The notes under the pieces: generated by a model
Told to the model about the DNA's origin: nothing
What the model saw: the letters and a program-made list of their open reading frames with translations, nothing else
The model's database searches: none
Made by a program: the position numbers and the translations under genes
DNA from: Scalesia atractyloides
Taxonomy: Eukaryota; Streptophyta; Magnoliopsida; Asterales; Asteraceae
Direction: 5' to 3'
NCBI GenBank assembly: GCA_947069175.1
Contig: CAMTDV010000022.1
Span: forward strand, 40,715,027-40,779,026
Length of the DNA: 64,000 nt
Shown: in pieces, positions 1 through 11,300 of the stretch
Layout: each line of letters opens with the position of its first letter
Numbering within the stretch: position 1 is the stretch's first letter

Positions 1-2095
1 GTCGATCCGGGTAACCATTTATATCATTCGCATTGTTTCCTTTGTCCGATTATTGTTTCGACGCATTTCAAGAATATATTGGCTAAGCCACCAACACATT
101 GTATTATATTCAAGTGTTTGTATTTTGTATATGATTGGGTATTTTATTGTGAATACCCTAAGTTTCTAATACATACACATATGTATTCATACAAGTTCAT
201 TGGTAACAAATGTATATACTTGTATTATTTCCCACGTAAACATATATATATTTGAAAAAGTATTTATTTTTACTTATAAATATATATTTATATATATATA
301 TATATATAACTTTGTTACACACTTGGACATTTAGGGTTTAACCCTTGTCATTAGAGCCTACTTAAAGACCATCTAAGTTACTAATCGCGTTTAGTTCCAC
401 TAATCACCCCACTAATCATGTCTTAATTGCGATTAGATTTTTAGAAAATTTCGCCATAGTTTCCCCTAAACTATGGCGTTTTCCAAGTTTCATAAACGTA
501 TTTAACCAGTTTATGCTCATAATCAACATCAACAATCCATCTAATATTTATTTTACATTATCAAAATATCATCATCAATGGCTTTTTATTGTTAAAAATC
601 ATATTAAATCAAGAGGGTTTTTAATCTTTATTAACATTTTTAAATCACTACTTTTATCATGTCATTTAATCAAGTTCAAACATTTAACCTTTTGACTACT
701 ACACATTTTTAAGATGATTATAACTTAAATACAAATGTTTTACTTCTTATAAAAATCATTCATATGTATAAAAACTATCTTTAAGTTGTAGTATTTTTCA
801 TGGATGATGTAGTTGATGATCTTGTTTAGATTTAAACTTTATCATGTTTAAATCTTCATTTTTATACTTAACCATGCAAAATCATCCAACTTTTATATCA
901 TACTTTAACATAAATAACTTCAACATGCTAACTAACTACCATATAAACATAGAATCAACACAAAATAAACAAGATTTAGTGTTGTTATTATTGTGTGAGT
1001 TAGGGTTTTTGGTTTATCTTTTCTTCATTTTCAAGATGATCAACTTGTATATTAATAATCTAAGCATAAAAATAAGCTAGATTATGGATGAGTTTGGCTT
1101 ACAATAGGTGCACAAGTTCTTGATGATTTTTGAAGAAATATGAAGCTCTTTAAGAAGCCCTAATGATCCTCCATCCTTACTAGCTTCTTTAGTGATCTTG
1201 ATTTTGCAATTTTTGATGGATAAAATGATAAGGATCATGTGAAATTATTATATATATCAAGTCATTCTTTTTAAGATCAACAACAAATCAAAACACCATA
1301 CTTCTAATCTTTGATTTTCAACAAAATCAAGTGGGCATGGGGCCCACTTGAACCATCCATATGGGGTGGGTGGGGTAAATTGTAATTTATTTTTTTAACA
1401 CATGTTAAAAATATAGATATTTTCGCCATTATATTAAGTATTGTGATTAGGGGTTATGATCTAGTATCCTTAGCATAAGATTAGGGTTTAGTGTGTTATT
1501 GCATGCTAATACCCACTTAGTCCTGCAATATAAGTTTCGGATGACGGAAATGTCGTTTGATCGCTCATCGTCGCAATAATCGCTAATAAACGAACTTATT
1601 TATTTAGTACCAGAAGCTTTTGTTTTCGATCACCACAATTGATATGGTGTCTGCTTTGTGCACTTCTGACCTAAAAATGTGTATAACTTGTTCGCTAGAC
1701 AAATATACGATGAGCTAGGATGGCCGAAATGTCTTTCGTTCGATCGTTGGATAGATATCGGCACTTTTATGTTCCGTCGTCGAACTTTTCCGAAAGTTGT
1801 GTTTGCGTGGCCTCATGTTAGTTGAATGAGGCTTAACTAGTCTTCTAAATGTCCGGATGAGGCTATCAGCCACTAAAATACTCGTCGTTTTGAAAATCGA
1901 TCGCCTTCGGATCGAATTGTGCACTATTCGTCGAATGACTGGAAATGATGTCTTTTGTGCACTCTTGCTATTCAAACATTGTTTTAGGATGATTAACATT
2001 GCTTTATTCTTATTCCTACATCCGGAATCCTTCGAATTAGTCTTGCGGACAAATCGACATTTGTCGCCTTGTTGGTAGAAACGACAATCTTGCGG
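1..2095 (-). repeat. 3' LTR remnant of element A
   Basis: From about base 25 to 2095 this matches 20226-21532 in the same orientation, with many substitutions and small indels. The main difference is a block here at about 828-1626 that is absent from the other copy. Because one copy follows the pol remnant and the other lies beyond the primer site, they are read as the two LTRs of element A. A TA-rich simple repeat lies at about 289-308. The open frames at 513-695 and 844-1080 are AT-rich with no recognisable protein features. No host gene is seen here. Confidence 0.7.
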
Positions 2096-2109
2096 ACAAA
2101 TCGACATTT

Positions 2110-4266
2110 ATCCGATCCTTGGTGTAACGAGTACTTGGACTTGTGTGCTTCATCCAGCACCAAGTCTCCAACTCACCATCATAGGGTATCCAGATCCTTC
2201 CCATGAAATATAAAGTTCCATCCTTGTTTGGTTCCAATTGTTTTTCCATTCCCCTTAGGGATTCCGTTGGAATGTTTTCTGGTTTCAATGCTTCTTGTTG
2301 TGCTTCGCGCACTCCAGTTGTGAAGTTCGTCTGGATCGTCATTTCTAAAGCTCGCACCTGTAATGTTTTGACTCGTTCTTTTCTGCTCAAAGCATCTGCT
2401 ACGACATTTGCTTTGCCTAGGTGGTACTTGATCTCACAGTCATAATCATTCAACAGTTCTACCCAACGTCGTTGGCGCATATTCAGTTCTTTTTGGTTGA
2501 ATATATGTTGAAGACTTTTATGATCCGTGAATATGGTACACTTAGTGCCATATAAATAATGACGCCACATTTTCAAGGCAAATACCATTGCACCTAATTC
2601 TAGGTCATGTTCCTCTCATGAACTTTCAACTGGCGTGACGCGTATGCGATGACTTTTTCACGTTGCATTAACACGCAACCCAAGCCTTGATGCGATGCAT
2701 CACAGTACACCACAAAGTCATCGGTACCGTCCGGGAGTGATAGTATCGGTGCTTTACATAGTTTCTCTTTCAAACTTGGAACGCCGATTCCTGCTTTTCT
2801 CCCCAATCAAACTTTCTATCCTTCTGGGTAAGCGAGGTAAGCGGTTGAGCAACCTTGGAGAAGTTCTCAATAAATCTCCTATAATATCCCGCTAATCCTA
2901 GGAATTTTCGTATTTCCATGGGGGTTCTTGGTGTGGTCCAGTTCTTTATAGCCTCGATCTTTGAAGGGTCGACATGTATTCCATTCTCGTTCACCACATG
3001 GCCGAGAAATTGTACCTCGCGAATCCAAAATTCGCATTTCGAGAACTTGGCATATAATTGCTCCTTCTTTAGCAACTCCAAAATAGTTCTCAGGTGTTGT
3101 CCATGTTCATTCTCGGTTCGTGAGTATATCAGTATGTCATCTATAAAAACAATCACGAACTTTTCTAGGTATGGCTTACGTACCCGGTTCATCAAATCCA
3201 TGAATACTTCAGGGCGTCCGTTAGGCAAAAGGACATAACAAGGAACTCGTAATGACCGTAGCGATTCCGAAACGCTGTCTTAGGAATACTTTCCTCTTGG
3301 ATTCTCAACTGATGATACCCGTCTCTTAAATCCATTTTCGAGTAAAAACTCGACCCTTGCAACTGATTGAATAGATCATTGATTCTTGGTAATGGGTACC
3401 GGTTCTTGATAGTTAACTTGTTTAGTTCCCGGTAGTCGATGCACATGCGAAAGGTTCCGTCCTTCTTTTTCACGAACAACACCCGAGCTCCCCAAGGCGA
3501 GAAACTCGGTCTTATGAAACCTTTGTCGAGCAGCTCTTGCAACTGCGTAGATAATTTCTGCATCTCTGAGTGCGCTAGTCGATATGGAGCTTTTGCCACA
3601 GGTGCAACTCCTAGCACTAAATCAATACGGAATTCGACTTGTCGCTGTGGAGGTAGCCCAGGCAAGTCTTCTGGAACGATCTCAGGATATTCCCTCACTA
3701 CTGGTATGTCTTCAATCGTGTGCTCCTCGGCCTTCTTATCCATCACATGGGCAAGAAATGCGATTATCCCTTCCTCAAACATTTATGATCCTCCATTCAG
3801 TTTATGATTCGTAGAGGTGTGTCATGCTTCTCACAGTGAATTATCAAGTGTTCTCCATCGGATAAGGGGATGCGAATGATTTTCTCATGACATATAACTT
3901 CGGCTCGATTATTGGATAGCCAGTCCATCCCAATAACGACATCAAAACTACCCAGTTGAGCTGGTAATAGATCTATATCAAACTTTCGTTCACCCAGTTC
4001 TAACGTACATTTCTTTATTATTTCTTTCGACTCTACTAATATCCTATTAGCTAGCTCAATCGAGTAGGAACCATCTAGTTTACTCGACGCTACCCCAAGT
4101 ATATCTCTAAACTCTTTAGAAATAAAAATGAAATCTGGCCCGTATCAAAGAGAATAGATGCAAAGTGATCGTTGATAGGGAACGTACCGGTGACCACGTT
4201 TGGATCCTGGTGAGCATCCTTAGCTCCAATTACAAACGCCCTTCCTCGTGCTTGATTCGCTTTAGG
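2110..4266 (-). pseudogene. Element A pol remnant (protease, reverse transcriptase, RNase H)
   Basis: Minus-strand pieces in several frames make up a Ty3/Gypsy polyprotein. The protease DTG triplet is at 4138-4146 and is followed by a frameshift. Reverse transcriptase runs from about 3600 to 2800 with CIDYRELNKLTIKNRYPLPR and the catalytic FIDD at 3136-3147; a frameshift near 3230 splits the FGLTNAP region. RNase H follows with YCDAS, TDHKSLQHIF and ADALSR. The sequence then reaches the short linker that normally precedes integrase and stops at a junction with LTR sequence. Integrase is absent. RT would copy element RNA into DNA and RNase H would remove the RNA strand. This copy cannot do so. 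Confidence 0.85.
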
Positions 4267-5425
4267 GCAATCTTTCTTGAAGTGCCCTTTGTCTCCGCAT
4301 CTAAAACAACCTTGTTCTCTAGTGTTGGTTCCCCGGCACACATCGGTGCGATGTTCAAATTTACCACCTTTTCCACACTTAGGGCCAGACATTCCCCATA
4401 GTGATGGAAAGGACATTTGGGGCATTTCGGTGCGTCCCCAGTATAGGATTTCTTAACAGCAGTGTTTGTGGTAGTGGTAACATATGCCTTAGTTTCTCTT
4501 TACTCTCTCGCGGCTTGTTTCTTGTTACTGTTATTGTTACCTCGAGAGCCTTTCTTGAAATGAGAAAATTTTCGTTTGTTGGAATCAGCAGTCTCTTCAG
4601 TAGATTCTTTCTTGTTCCCACTACACTTAGGCAACCTCCCCTGACGTACAGCCTCCTCAGTTAGGCTTACAGCTAGATCAATCGCTTCACCAATCTCAGT
4701 GGGTTTTGAAGAGGTAACTAGGATCAGAATCTCGGGGGCAAGTCCCCAGATGTACCTCTCAATTCGCTTAAATTCAGGCTCCACTAAGTATGGCACCACT
4801 CGGGATAAGTCATGGAATCGCTGCGTGTACCCAACAATGTCTGAACCAATCATTGTAAGATTACAGAATTCTGTCTCTAACTTTTGAATTTCCGATCTTG
4901 AGCAATACTTCTTTCTCATCATCTCTTTAAGTTCCTCCTAGGTCAGGGTGTATGCAACATCATCGCCCTTGGTTTGGACCTGAAGGTTCCACAAAGATAG
5001 AGCTCCATCCACAAAGAGTCCAGTAACATAGGTGACTCTTAGTTCAGTCGGGCACTTACTCATTTGGATGACTGAATCTGTCTTCTCAGTCCAATGTATG
5101 AAGGCTACAGCGCCTCCGGTACCATCGAAGTTCAGAGGCTTGCAGTCAAGAAACTGCTTATACGTGCAACCTAAAATCATTGGATACACTATTTAAGCAT
5201 GAGTAACCAAATAGCACGAATAAGATGGATGAGAGTGTATCGCGGTTTTATAAGTAACTGTGTATTACTAGTTGGAGGATTTACTCCTATTGAACCTCCA
5301 ATACCATCGCTATGCTCAGAGCGGTTAGCCTCGTACTGCGCAATGGCTTGAGATATGCTTTCATTTAGCTCCTCTTGTGTTGTTGGTAGGGTGTTATTGT
5401 TTGAACTTCTTCTGCAAGGCGGCAT
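4230..5425 (-). pseudogene. Element A gag remnant
   Basis: The likely start is the ATG at 5425 (MPPCRRSSNNN). Fragments in shifting frames carry a retrotransposon gag domain (CTYKQFLDCKPLNFDGTGG, then FCNLTMIGSDIVGYTQRF, about 5160-4780) and three Cys-rich modules: CPKCPFHHYGEC, a degenerate one near KFEHRTDVC, and the CCHC knuckle CFRCGDKGHFKKDC (4267-4308). Gag forms the particle and the knuckles bind element RNA. At least three frame breaks separate the pieces, so the gene is dead. It resembles the gag of B and G, but with differences throughout. Confidence 0.8.
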
Positions 5426-5848
5426 GGTCTTCAAATACAATATGTCGCTCACAATTAGACGAATAATAATTTCATGTTATTATTACTATTTATTTATTTT
5501 TATATTTTTTTTCCTTTCAAAAATATATGTAATAGCACAACAGTACATGATAAATAAATAAATGAATATATGTATACGCCATACGCACACCCATCGTTAT
5601 CATATACATAGCTCATCACATACATAGTCGCCACATCATAAGATATAAATCATAATATCACCACGACACAATGCATCAACCACACTATCACCACATTATG
5701 ACACAATCAACCATAACATAAAAGAAATACAATGTAAAATAAAGAAAATACACTTTTATACAATGACAACTTGTTACAATTTGTTTGTGAAGAGCCAAAA
5801 AGGAATTAGGGATACACTACCCTAGTCAATACAAGTTTCTACATTACA
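5426..5848 (-). other. Element A spacer upstream of gag, cut by element B
   Basis: AT-rich sequence with no supported ORF. It is the untranslated stretch before gag of element A and continues on the other side of element B at 16674-17225. Confidence 0.5.
5844..5848. other. Target-site duplication TTACA, left copy of element B
   Basis: TTACA directly precedes the LTR start TG at 5849, and the same five bases follow the other LTR at 16674-16678. A perfect 5-bp duplication is the normal footprint of LTR-retrotransposon integration and fixes both ends of element B. Confidence 0.93.
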
Positions 5849-6033
5849 TGTAACATTTGTCAAAAACGGGTTTTCCAAACCCGCTCCGTTTGTAATCGAA
5901 TATCAAGTTATAAATGTTTCGTTGCGTATTTACGTCTATTTTGATTTTTAATGATACATAATTAATAAACAAACTAAACTATAAAAGTTATAATTGATAA
6001 AAAGTAAAAATAAAATAATTAAAAATAAAATGA

Positions 6034-6114
6034 GGCTGCCGGGACTCGAACCCGGGTCAGCCGGGTTTTGAAACTCAAAGCCTTATCACACACACACATA
6101 ACCACTCCGCCACT
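6034..6114 (-). other. Antisense tRNA-like unit in the LTR of B
   Basis: On the minus strand the order is an A-box-like TGGCGGAGTGGTTA (6099-6112), a long middle part, then a perfect B box GGTTCGAGTCC (6042-6052) inside a complete T-arm (CCGGG, 7-nt loop, CCCGG). The A-box form recalls tRNA-Ser or tRNA-Leu. No acceptor stem can be paired, so this is a tRNA-derived relic rather than a tRNA gene. The other LTR has it at about 14207-14286. Confidence 0.6.
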
Positions 6115-6962
6115 TGTTGTTTTCTGTCAACTCTAGGAAACAAATGAATTTTATAGTCAATCATAGATCAACCGGTTGCGCCAAACTGAAAACCGTAATC
6201 GGCTATTCAACCGTCCAAAACGTTTGAGTAATCGTGAATTCTGGTTTATAACCGATGCACCGACGATCCTAATCAATTCAGACTTGAATTAACTTAAATT
6301 TTGATGATGATCGGTTTTATAACCGAAGATATTCAATATCTGATTTACGCCCACAATTGTTTCCTCTCTCGACTCAAAATCATTCTACAAACCTGCAATT
6401 TCACTTTCGTTATACATTCAGTTCATCAGAAAAGTTTTTTTTAACTCGCCAGAAAATCTCTGCAAGTCGCCGGAAAACCGAGACCTTCATTGATACGGTA
6501 AATACTTCGACTATTTCTGTTTCAGTCCGTTGATAGACTGTTACTAACTTCAAACCAATAATCAGAATCAATCCTAGACGACAAAGCCGGAATATTCAGC
6601 TCTCGCCAGAAAACTTCTGAAATTTTCAATCTCACGCGGTGAATCGCAATGAACATTCAAAACTTCTGTTAATCCTTGCTTAGTACTCTACTTTCATAAC
6701 TAATCAATCAAATTTGGTAATTGACCCGAACAGAGGAAGCTCATAGACAGAGCCGACGATCCTTGCCGGAGTTTTGTGAACGACGACCTGTTCCGGTACT
6801 TTCTTTCCCCAAACTTTCTCCGTTCATCACCTTTCAACTTGTTCGTATTATTCGCTAACCGAATTAAACAAATAACAGTTAGATAACCGTTGTCCGTGTT
6901 ATAGACGAAGAAGACGAAGTAGTGAGTGTTGTTAAGATTAATTAAAAACGGATATTATCTCG

Positions 6963-7037
6963 GGTTAGACACACAGTCCAGTGGTGGACTGTGTGCACAT
7001 ACAAATCACACGCCGCGAGTTCGATCCTTGACACACG
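6963..7037 (+). other. tRNA-like unit 1 in the 5' LTR of B
   Basis: Begins GTTAGACACACAG, followed by a perfect 11-bp hairpin with a 4-nt loop (6970-6995) where a D-arm would lie, then a B-box-like GAGTTCGATCC (7017-7027). It is the first of three units with starts 167-168 bp apart and with similar AT-rich sequence before each. Confidence 0.55.
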
Positions 7038-7129
7038 TATGCTCTGTAATAAAATGTTTTGTTTTTCTAACTGAACCGGATTAACTTACGTTAGATGTTA
7101 AGTATAATAAAAATCTGTATATTAAACAA

Positions 7130-7205
7130 GTTAGACACACAGTCCAGCGTGGACTGTGTGTAGCGTTAAAGCACAGGTCCTGGGTTCGAGACCTGTTAGT
7201 GACAC
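7130..7205 (+). other. tRNA-like unit 2 in the 5' LTR of B
   Basis: Same start (GTTAGACACACAG) and same hairpin region as unit 1, with a B-box-like GGTTCGAGACC at 7183-7193. One G is missing from the hairpin loop region here compared with the other LTR (15303-15378). Confidence 0.55.
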
Positions 7206-7297
7206 CGGTTCGATGATTTAAAATATTTTTGAAAATAAAAGAATTTTGAATAAACTGAGTTAGTATATAAGTATAATTAAAAACATAATTATTTCAG

Positions 7298-7373
7298 GTT
7301 AGACACGTAGCTCAGTTGGTAGAGCTGCGTGCACGCGAACGGGAGGTCTCGGGTTCGAGCCTCACCCGGCGCA
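7298..7373 (+). other. tRNA-like unit 3 in the 5' LTR of B
   Basis: This is the most tRNA-like unit. It has a canonical A box TAGCTCAGTTGG (7308-7319), a D-arm GCTC-AGTTGGTA-GAGC and a B box GGTTCGAGCCT (7352-7362) at normal tRNA spacing. The start GTTAGACAC is shared with units 1 and 2. The D-arm is extended to a 10-bp hairpin and neither the acceptor nor the T-stem pairs well, so a working tRNA is unlikely. RNA polymerase III promoter activity is possible. Confidence 0.6.
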
Positions 7374-7884
7374 TACATTTACACAATAAAACGGTCAACA
7401 AGTCAAACGGTCAACGGTCAACGGTCAATGCAAAAGACAATATATTTTTATATTTTTATTTATTTAATTTATTTTAAAAATCAATTAAAAATTCTTAAAA
7501 ATAATGTTTTTAAAGTTAGGAAATAGCCTTAAACTCACAAAAATATATCTAAAAATCCTATTAAAATTATCAATAAAATCCACTATTTACTATATTTTCC
7601 GTTATTATTTAGGTTAGTTAATACTCGTTGTTCAATCCTTCCAACTCGTGCGCATCTCATCATCTCCAACCAAACGCACCCAATATGAGTGAATTTTTAC
7701 AAATTCCCCGTTTTAATCACATTTTTGGGGTGTATCATGTGTCTTGCCATTTATTATATTCAAATCATTGTGCATACGTCATATCATGAACAAATGTGTA
7801 TTCAGCTTGTTTCAACTGTTTGTGTGGTTATTGTTAGATTTAATTTATTATTTCCAGTACATGCAAGTTCATAGGCCGCCGCTC

Positions 7885-8053
7885 CCCATTACATTATGAG
7901 CGTTGAGCATGTTCCCCATTACATTATGAGCGTGAACCTGGCGTGCCAACATACGATCGGCTCCGTTTGATTGAGCCTTGATCGCACAGACATTTATCAT
8001 TTTCAGTACATGCAATACGATCGGCTCCGTTTGATTGAGTCTTGATCGCACAG
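7885..8053 (+). repeat. Short duplications in the LTR of B
   Basis: Two nearby direct repeats: CCCCATTACATTATGAGCG occurs twice in 7885-7931, and a block of about 38 bp containing GATCGGCTCCGTTTGATTGA occurs at about 7953 and 8018. Both pairs are kept in the 3' LTR. Confidence 0.75.
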
Positions 8054-8511
8054 TTTCATTCATGTTATATATTTATGCAAGTTGATATGTTATTGTATGT
8101 TATAGTTTGTGGTTGTTATTGCTACTGTTTGATTATTTACATTTGCTCACTTGTGAGTATTGCACAATTTTTCCTTGATAAAATAACAAGAAAATCAATA
8201 ATAAATGTTTATCTAACAAGGTTCACTCGCCAACTTATGTTGACCCCAAAACCCCCATTTTTACACATGATACAGGTGAACCAGCTGCAGCAAGAGAAAC
8301 ACATAGGATTGGCCTAGAAGAATAAAATGATTTAGAGCTTGGAATTGTTTAGTTGGTTATTTTTCTTTGTATTTGTATGGAAATGTTTGGATTATTGGGA
8401 ATGTAAATTTGACTTTAATAAATATGAAACATATTAGTAAATATCATGAGCTTTGATGATAACCCAATTATGCCCCAACTCTTATTCCGCTGCGGGTCGG
8501 GGTGTGACAGA

Positions 8512-8525
8512 TTGGTATTAGAGCC
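8512..8525 (+). other. Primer binding site of element B
   Basis: TTGGTATTAGAGCC lies two bases after the LTR end. It matches the complement of the 3' end of plant initiator tRNA-Met (usual form TGGTATCAGAGC) with one C-to-T change. Reverse transcription would start here. Confidence 0.85.
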
Positions 8526-9324
8526 ATGACTATAGGGATATAGGATAGGTTATTATACCCTTAGAGCCTACAGTATAGTCGATTAGAAATTTTTAAGATT
8601 TTTGTGTGTTACATGCCAAAGTTCATGATGCTTATATGTTTTATGTTTAATGTTACATTCAATATTATGCAAGCATGTTCATAAGTACATATATTCATAT
8701 AATGCCTATCATGAATCATATTCTCATAACATATCTTATCCATGAAAGCACACATCACATCATTTTCATGATTGTTTTTACAATGATTTTTGTATTTTCA
8801 AATCTCATCAAAGTGAGTTCTCATGACGGGCATGTAGTAACTGGAAGGGTCCAAGTACTGGTAGTCGGAACGTCCTGTCTAGGTTGGCATTCGTATAAAT
8901 CCAAAATAAAGGACCAGTTTGCCTACCTGGGGACTAACGATGAGAGTACGAAGTACCTATTAGGCCAAAGCATGCTATACCAAACGTCGTGTGAGCTAAC
9001 CCCACTTTGAGTTGTCACTGTGTCTACACCTGGACACATTCTGACCATACATCTCGTAAACATATTTTGTGGTTTGCATTCGGGTGATGTGAGTGTTAAA
9101 TCGCCAATACTAATGTGAATCCTACCAAGCCAATAGTCATGGGGGCCCACATGACTATACAGGTGAAGGTATGGGGGACATTTGAGGCCCAACATGAGCA
9201 AACCCAAGACATCCTATGGGTGTAGTTGCATTATTGATATTTATGTTATTTTCATTTTCTTTAAGACATATGACACCTAAAAAGACTCCATAAACTCACA
9301 ATCTTCTTATTTATGTTCCTGTAG
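8526..9324 (+). other. Untranslated leader of element B
   Basis: About 800 bases between primer site and gag. Unlike elements A, G and H, no extra ORF with a recognisable composition lies here. The open frame at 8675-9010 has no features and crosses ordinary leader sequence. Confidence 0.6.
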
Positions 9325-10575
9325 ATGTCGGCTAGACAACAACGAGGGGGTAAAAGATCAGGAAGATCTCACGAACGCTTGGCCGCACAAATTGCGAAAC
9401 AAATGGCCGTGGTGCTTCCTGACATTGTGGTTCAAGTACAACAAGCTCTCGCCACAAATCCCACTAACCCTCCCCAGCAAGACGACCAGAACATCGGCAA
9501 CCCTCCTACCAGCAAGTGCTCATATAAACATTTCAAGTCTTGCGATCCACCTAAATTTGAAGGGACCGAAGGTGTCACTGCTCTCCTCCACTGGTTTGAG
9601 GAAATGGAAAACACCTTCCTCAACTGCGATTGTCCTGAGGATCGCAAGGTACGATACGCAACCGGGAGACTATTTGGGGTAGCTCTCACCTGGTGGAATA
9701 CTGAAAAGGGGAAGAGGGGAATTGATGATGCAATGGCCTTAACGTGGGAGGAGTTAAGGGAAATTATGACGAGGCGATTCTGTCCTAGAAGTGAGATTAA
9801 GAAGCTAGAGGACGAATTTCATTCTTTGAAGCAAAAGGAGGGAGATCATACTTCCTACAAACAGAGGTTCTTAGAGTTGAACCAAATGGTCCCTAACCTG
9901 TTTACCCCATTTTATCGCTTAATTGAGCATTATATTCGAGGTCTTCCCTCGAAAATTCAAGATTCAGTTCTCAGCACTTCACCAGCAACACTTGAAGCTG
10001 CTATGGAACTAGCGACTGAACTGACCGAGAATCGAATTAGCAACGGTAAGTTTAAGGAGGAAAAGAAGAAAGCCCCCGTTGAGGGCCAAACATCAAACCA
10101 TTCCACCTCCTCCTCTAAATTTGCAAACAAGAGGAAGCGTAACACCAGAAACTTTGCTGTTACACAAACCAATTTCCCTATTCCTGCTGCACCCATTACC
10201 TAAGTCGCCCCTTCACCTGCACCATACAAAAGACCATACTCTGGCCCGTTACGAAAATGCAACCGTTGCCAATACCACCATTTTCCTGATCACCCCTGCC
10301 AACATTGCACCGGCTGTGGTCGCGCAGGTCTTACTGTTCAAACCTGCCGCATGCCTCAGCGAACGAACCGCCACCAGCCTTCAACCCAAACCCACCAACA
10401 AATAATGGGTCAAGCCCAACAACCCCTACTATTACCACCTACCCAACATTTAGCCCAAACATACTACCAACCCAACTATCCCATGGTACAACCTATGCGG
10501 GCTTGCTACAATTGTGGAGACCCAAGCCATTTTAGAAACACTTGTCCAAGGCTGGTGAACATTATTCATGCTTAG
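9325..10575 (+). pseudogene. Element B gag, interrupted
   Basis: Start ATG at 9325 follows the leader directly. The first 292 codons are open and contain the retrotransposon gag domain (CSYKHFKSCDPPKFEGTEG, about residues 68-86; PNLFTPFYRLIEHYIRGLP, about residues 192-210). A TAA at 10201 interrupts it, but the same frame continues to a TAG at 10573. The tail carries three Cys-rich modules: CNRCQYHHFPDHPC, CTGCGRAGLTVQTC (histidine replaced by leucine) and an intact CCHC knuckle CYNCGDPSHFRNTC (10504-10545). Gag would package element RNA into particles. Confidence 0.85.
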
Positions 10576-10590
10576 GCCCAAGCCAATCCG

Positions 10591-11300
10591 GTGAATCAAG
10601 CGAACCAAGCTCCTCCACCTGCAAGAGGAAGAGCTTTCAACATCAACGCTAATCAGGCTAGAGCTGACGGCAATGTGGTTAACGGTACGTTCCTTATCAA
10701 TGGTAGATATGCATCCATGTTGTTTGATACTGGCGCGGATAAAAGTTTTGTGTCCTTAGAGTTTAAACCTATCCTAAACCAAAATCGTGATAAGCTCATG
10801 GAATCCATAACAGTAGAAGTTGCTGACGGGAAACCGGTCTCATTAAACTCTATAATACGCAACTGTACACCTCACCTTAAACGACCACGACTTTCCAGTT
10901 GACCTTATTCCTATGAAGTTGGGAAGTTTTGATATCATAATTGGTATGGACTGGCTCAGTCAACATCAGGCAGAAGTTGTATGCCGCGAAAAGTTTATAC
11001 GCATTCCTTTTCAAACGGTCAGACTCTACGAATCTTTGGAGAAACCTCGTCGAAAGGGCTCAGCTTAATGTCCTGTCTCCAAGCTCAAAAATATCTTCGC
11101 AAGAATTATGTCGCGTTTTTAGCTCATATCATCAAAAAGGGAACCATGGAGAAGAAACTTGAAGACATCCCAGTAGTAAAAGATTTCCTGCAAGTTTTTC
11201 CTGACGACATTTCAGGACTCCTCCAGTTAGAGAAGTCGAATTCCGTATTGATCTTATACCTGGTGCTACACCAGTTGCAAAGTCTCCTTATAGGTTAGCC
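10591..11300 (+). pseudogene. Element B protease and linker, interrupted
   Basis: Same frame as gag. The retropepsin motif LFDTGADKSF carries its catalytic DTG at 10726-10734, preceded by the typical NGTFLINGRYAS. The frame breaks near 10870-10905, resumes in the part before RT (KKLEDIPVVKDF, about 11150) and breaks again near 11215. Aspartic protease cleaves the Gag-Pol polyprotein. These frame losses would stop production of downstream enzymes. Confidence 0.8.

Larger units (their letters stand above)
5849..8509 (+). repeat. 5' LTR of element B
   Basis: Starts TGTAACATTTGTC and ends GGGTGTGACA; the 3' LTR at 14024-16673 matches along its length. It contains one antisense and three sense tRNA-like units (annotated separately) and AT-rich spacers. 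No clear TATA box decides a promoter; TATATAA near 7264 is only a candidate. Open frames such as 7689-7874 and 8042-8317 lie in this non-coding repeat and are not supported as genes. Confidence 0.93.

Noticed and set aside
844..1080. 78-codon open frame with hydrophobic stretches
   Set aside because: AT-rich LTR sequence; the region is deleted in the other LTR of element A and has no recognisable feature.
1715..2107. 130-codon minus-strand frame joined to the pol of A
   Set aside because: It reads from pol across the repair junction into LTR sequence, so it is a chance fusion.
7298..7373. Possible functional tRNA gene
   Set aside because: A and B boxes are good, but the acceptor stem does not pair, the T-stem is weak and the D-arm is over-long; kept as a tRNA-like unit only.
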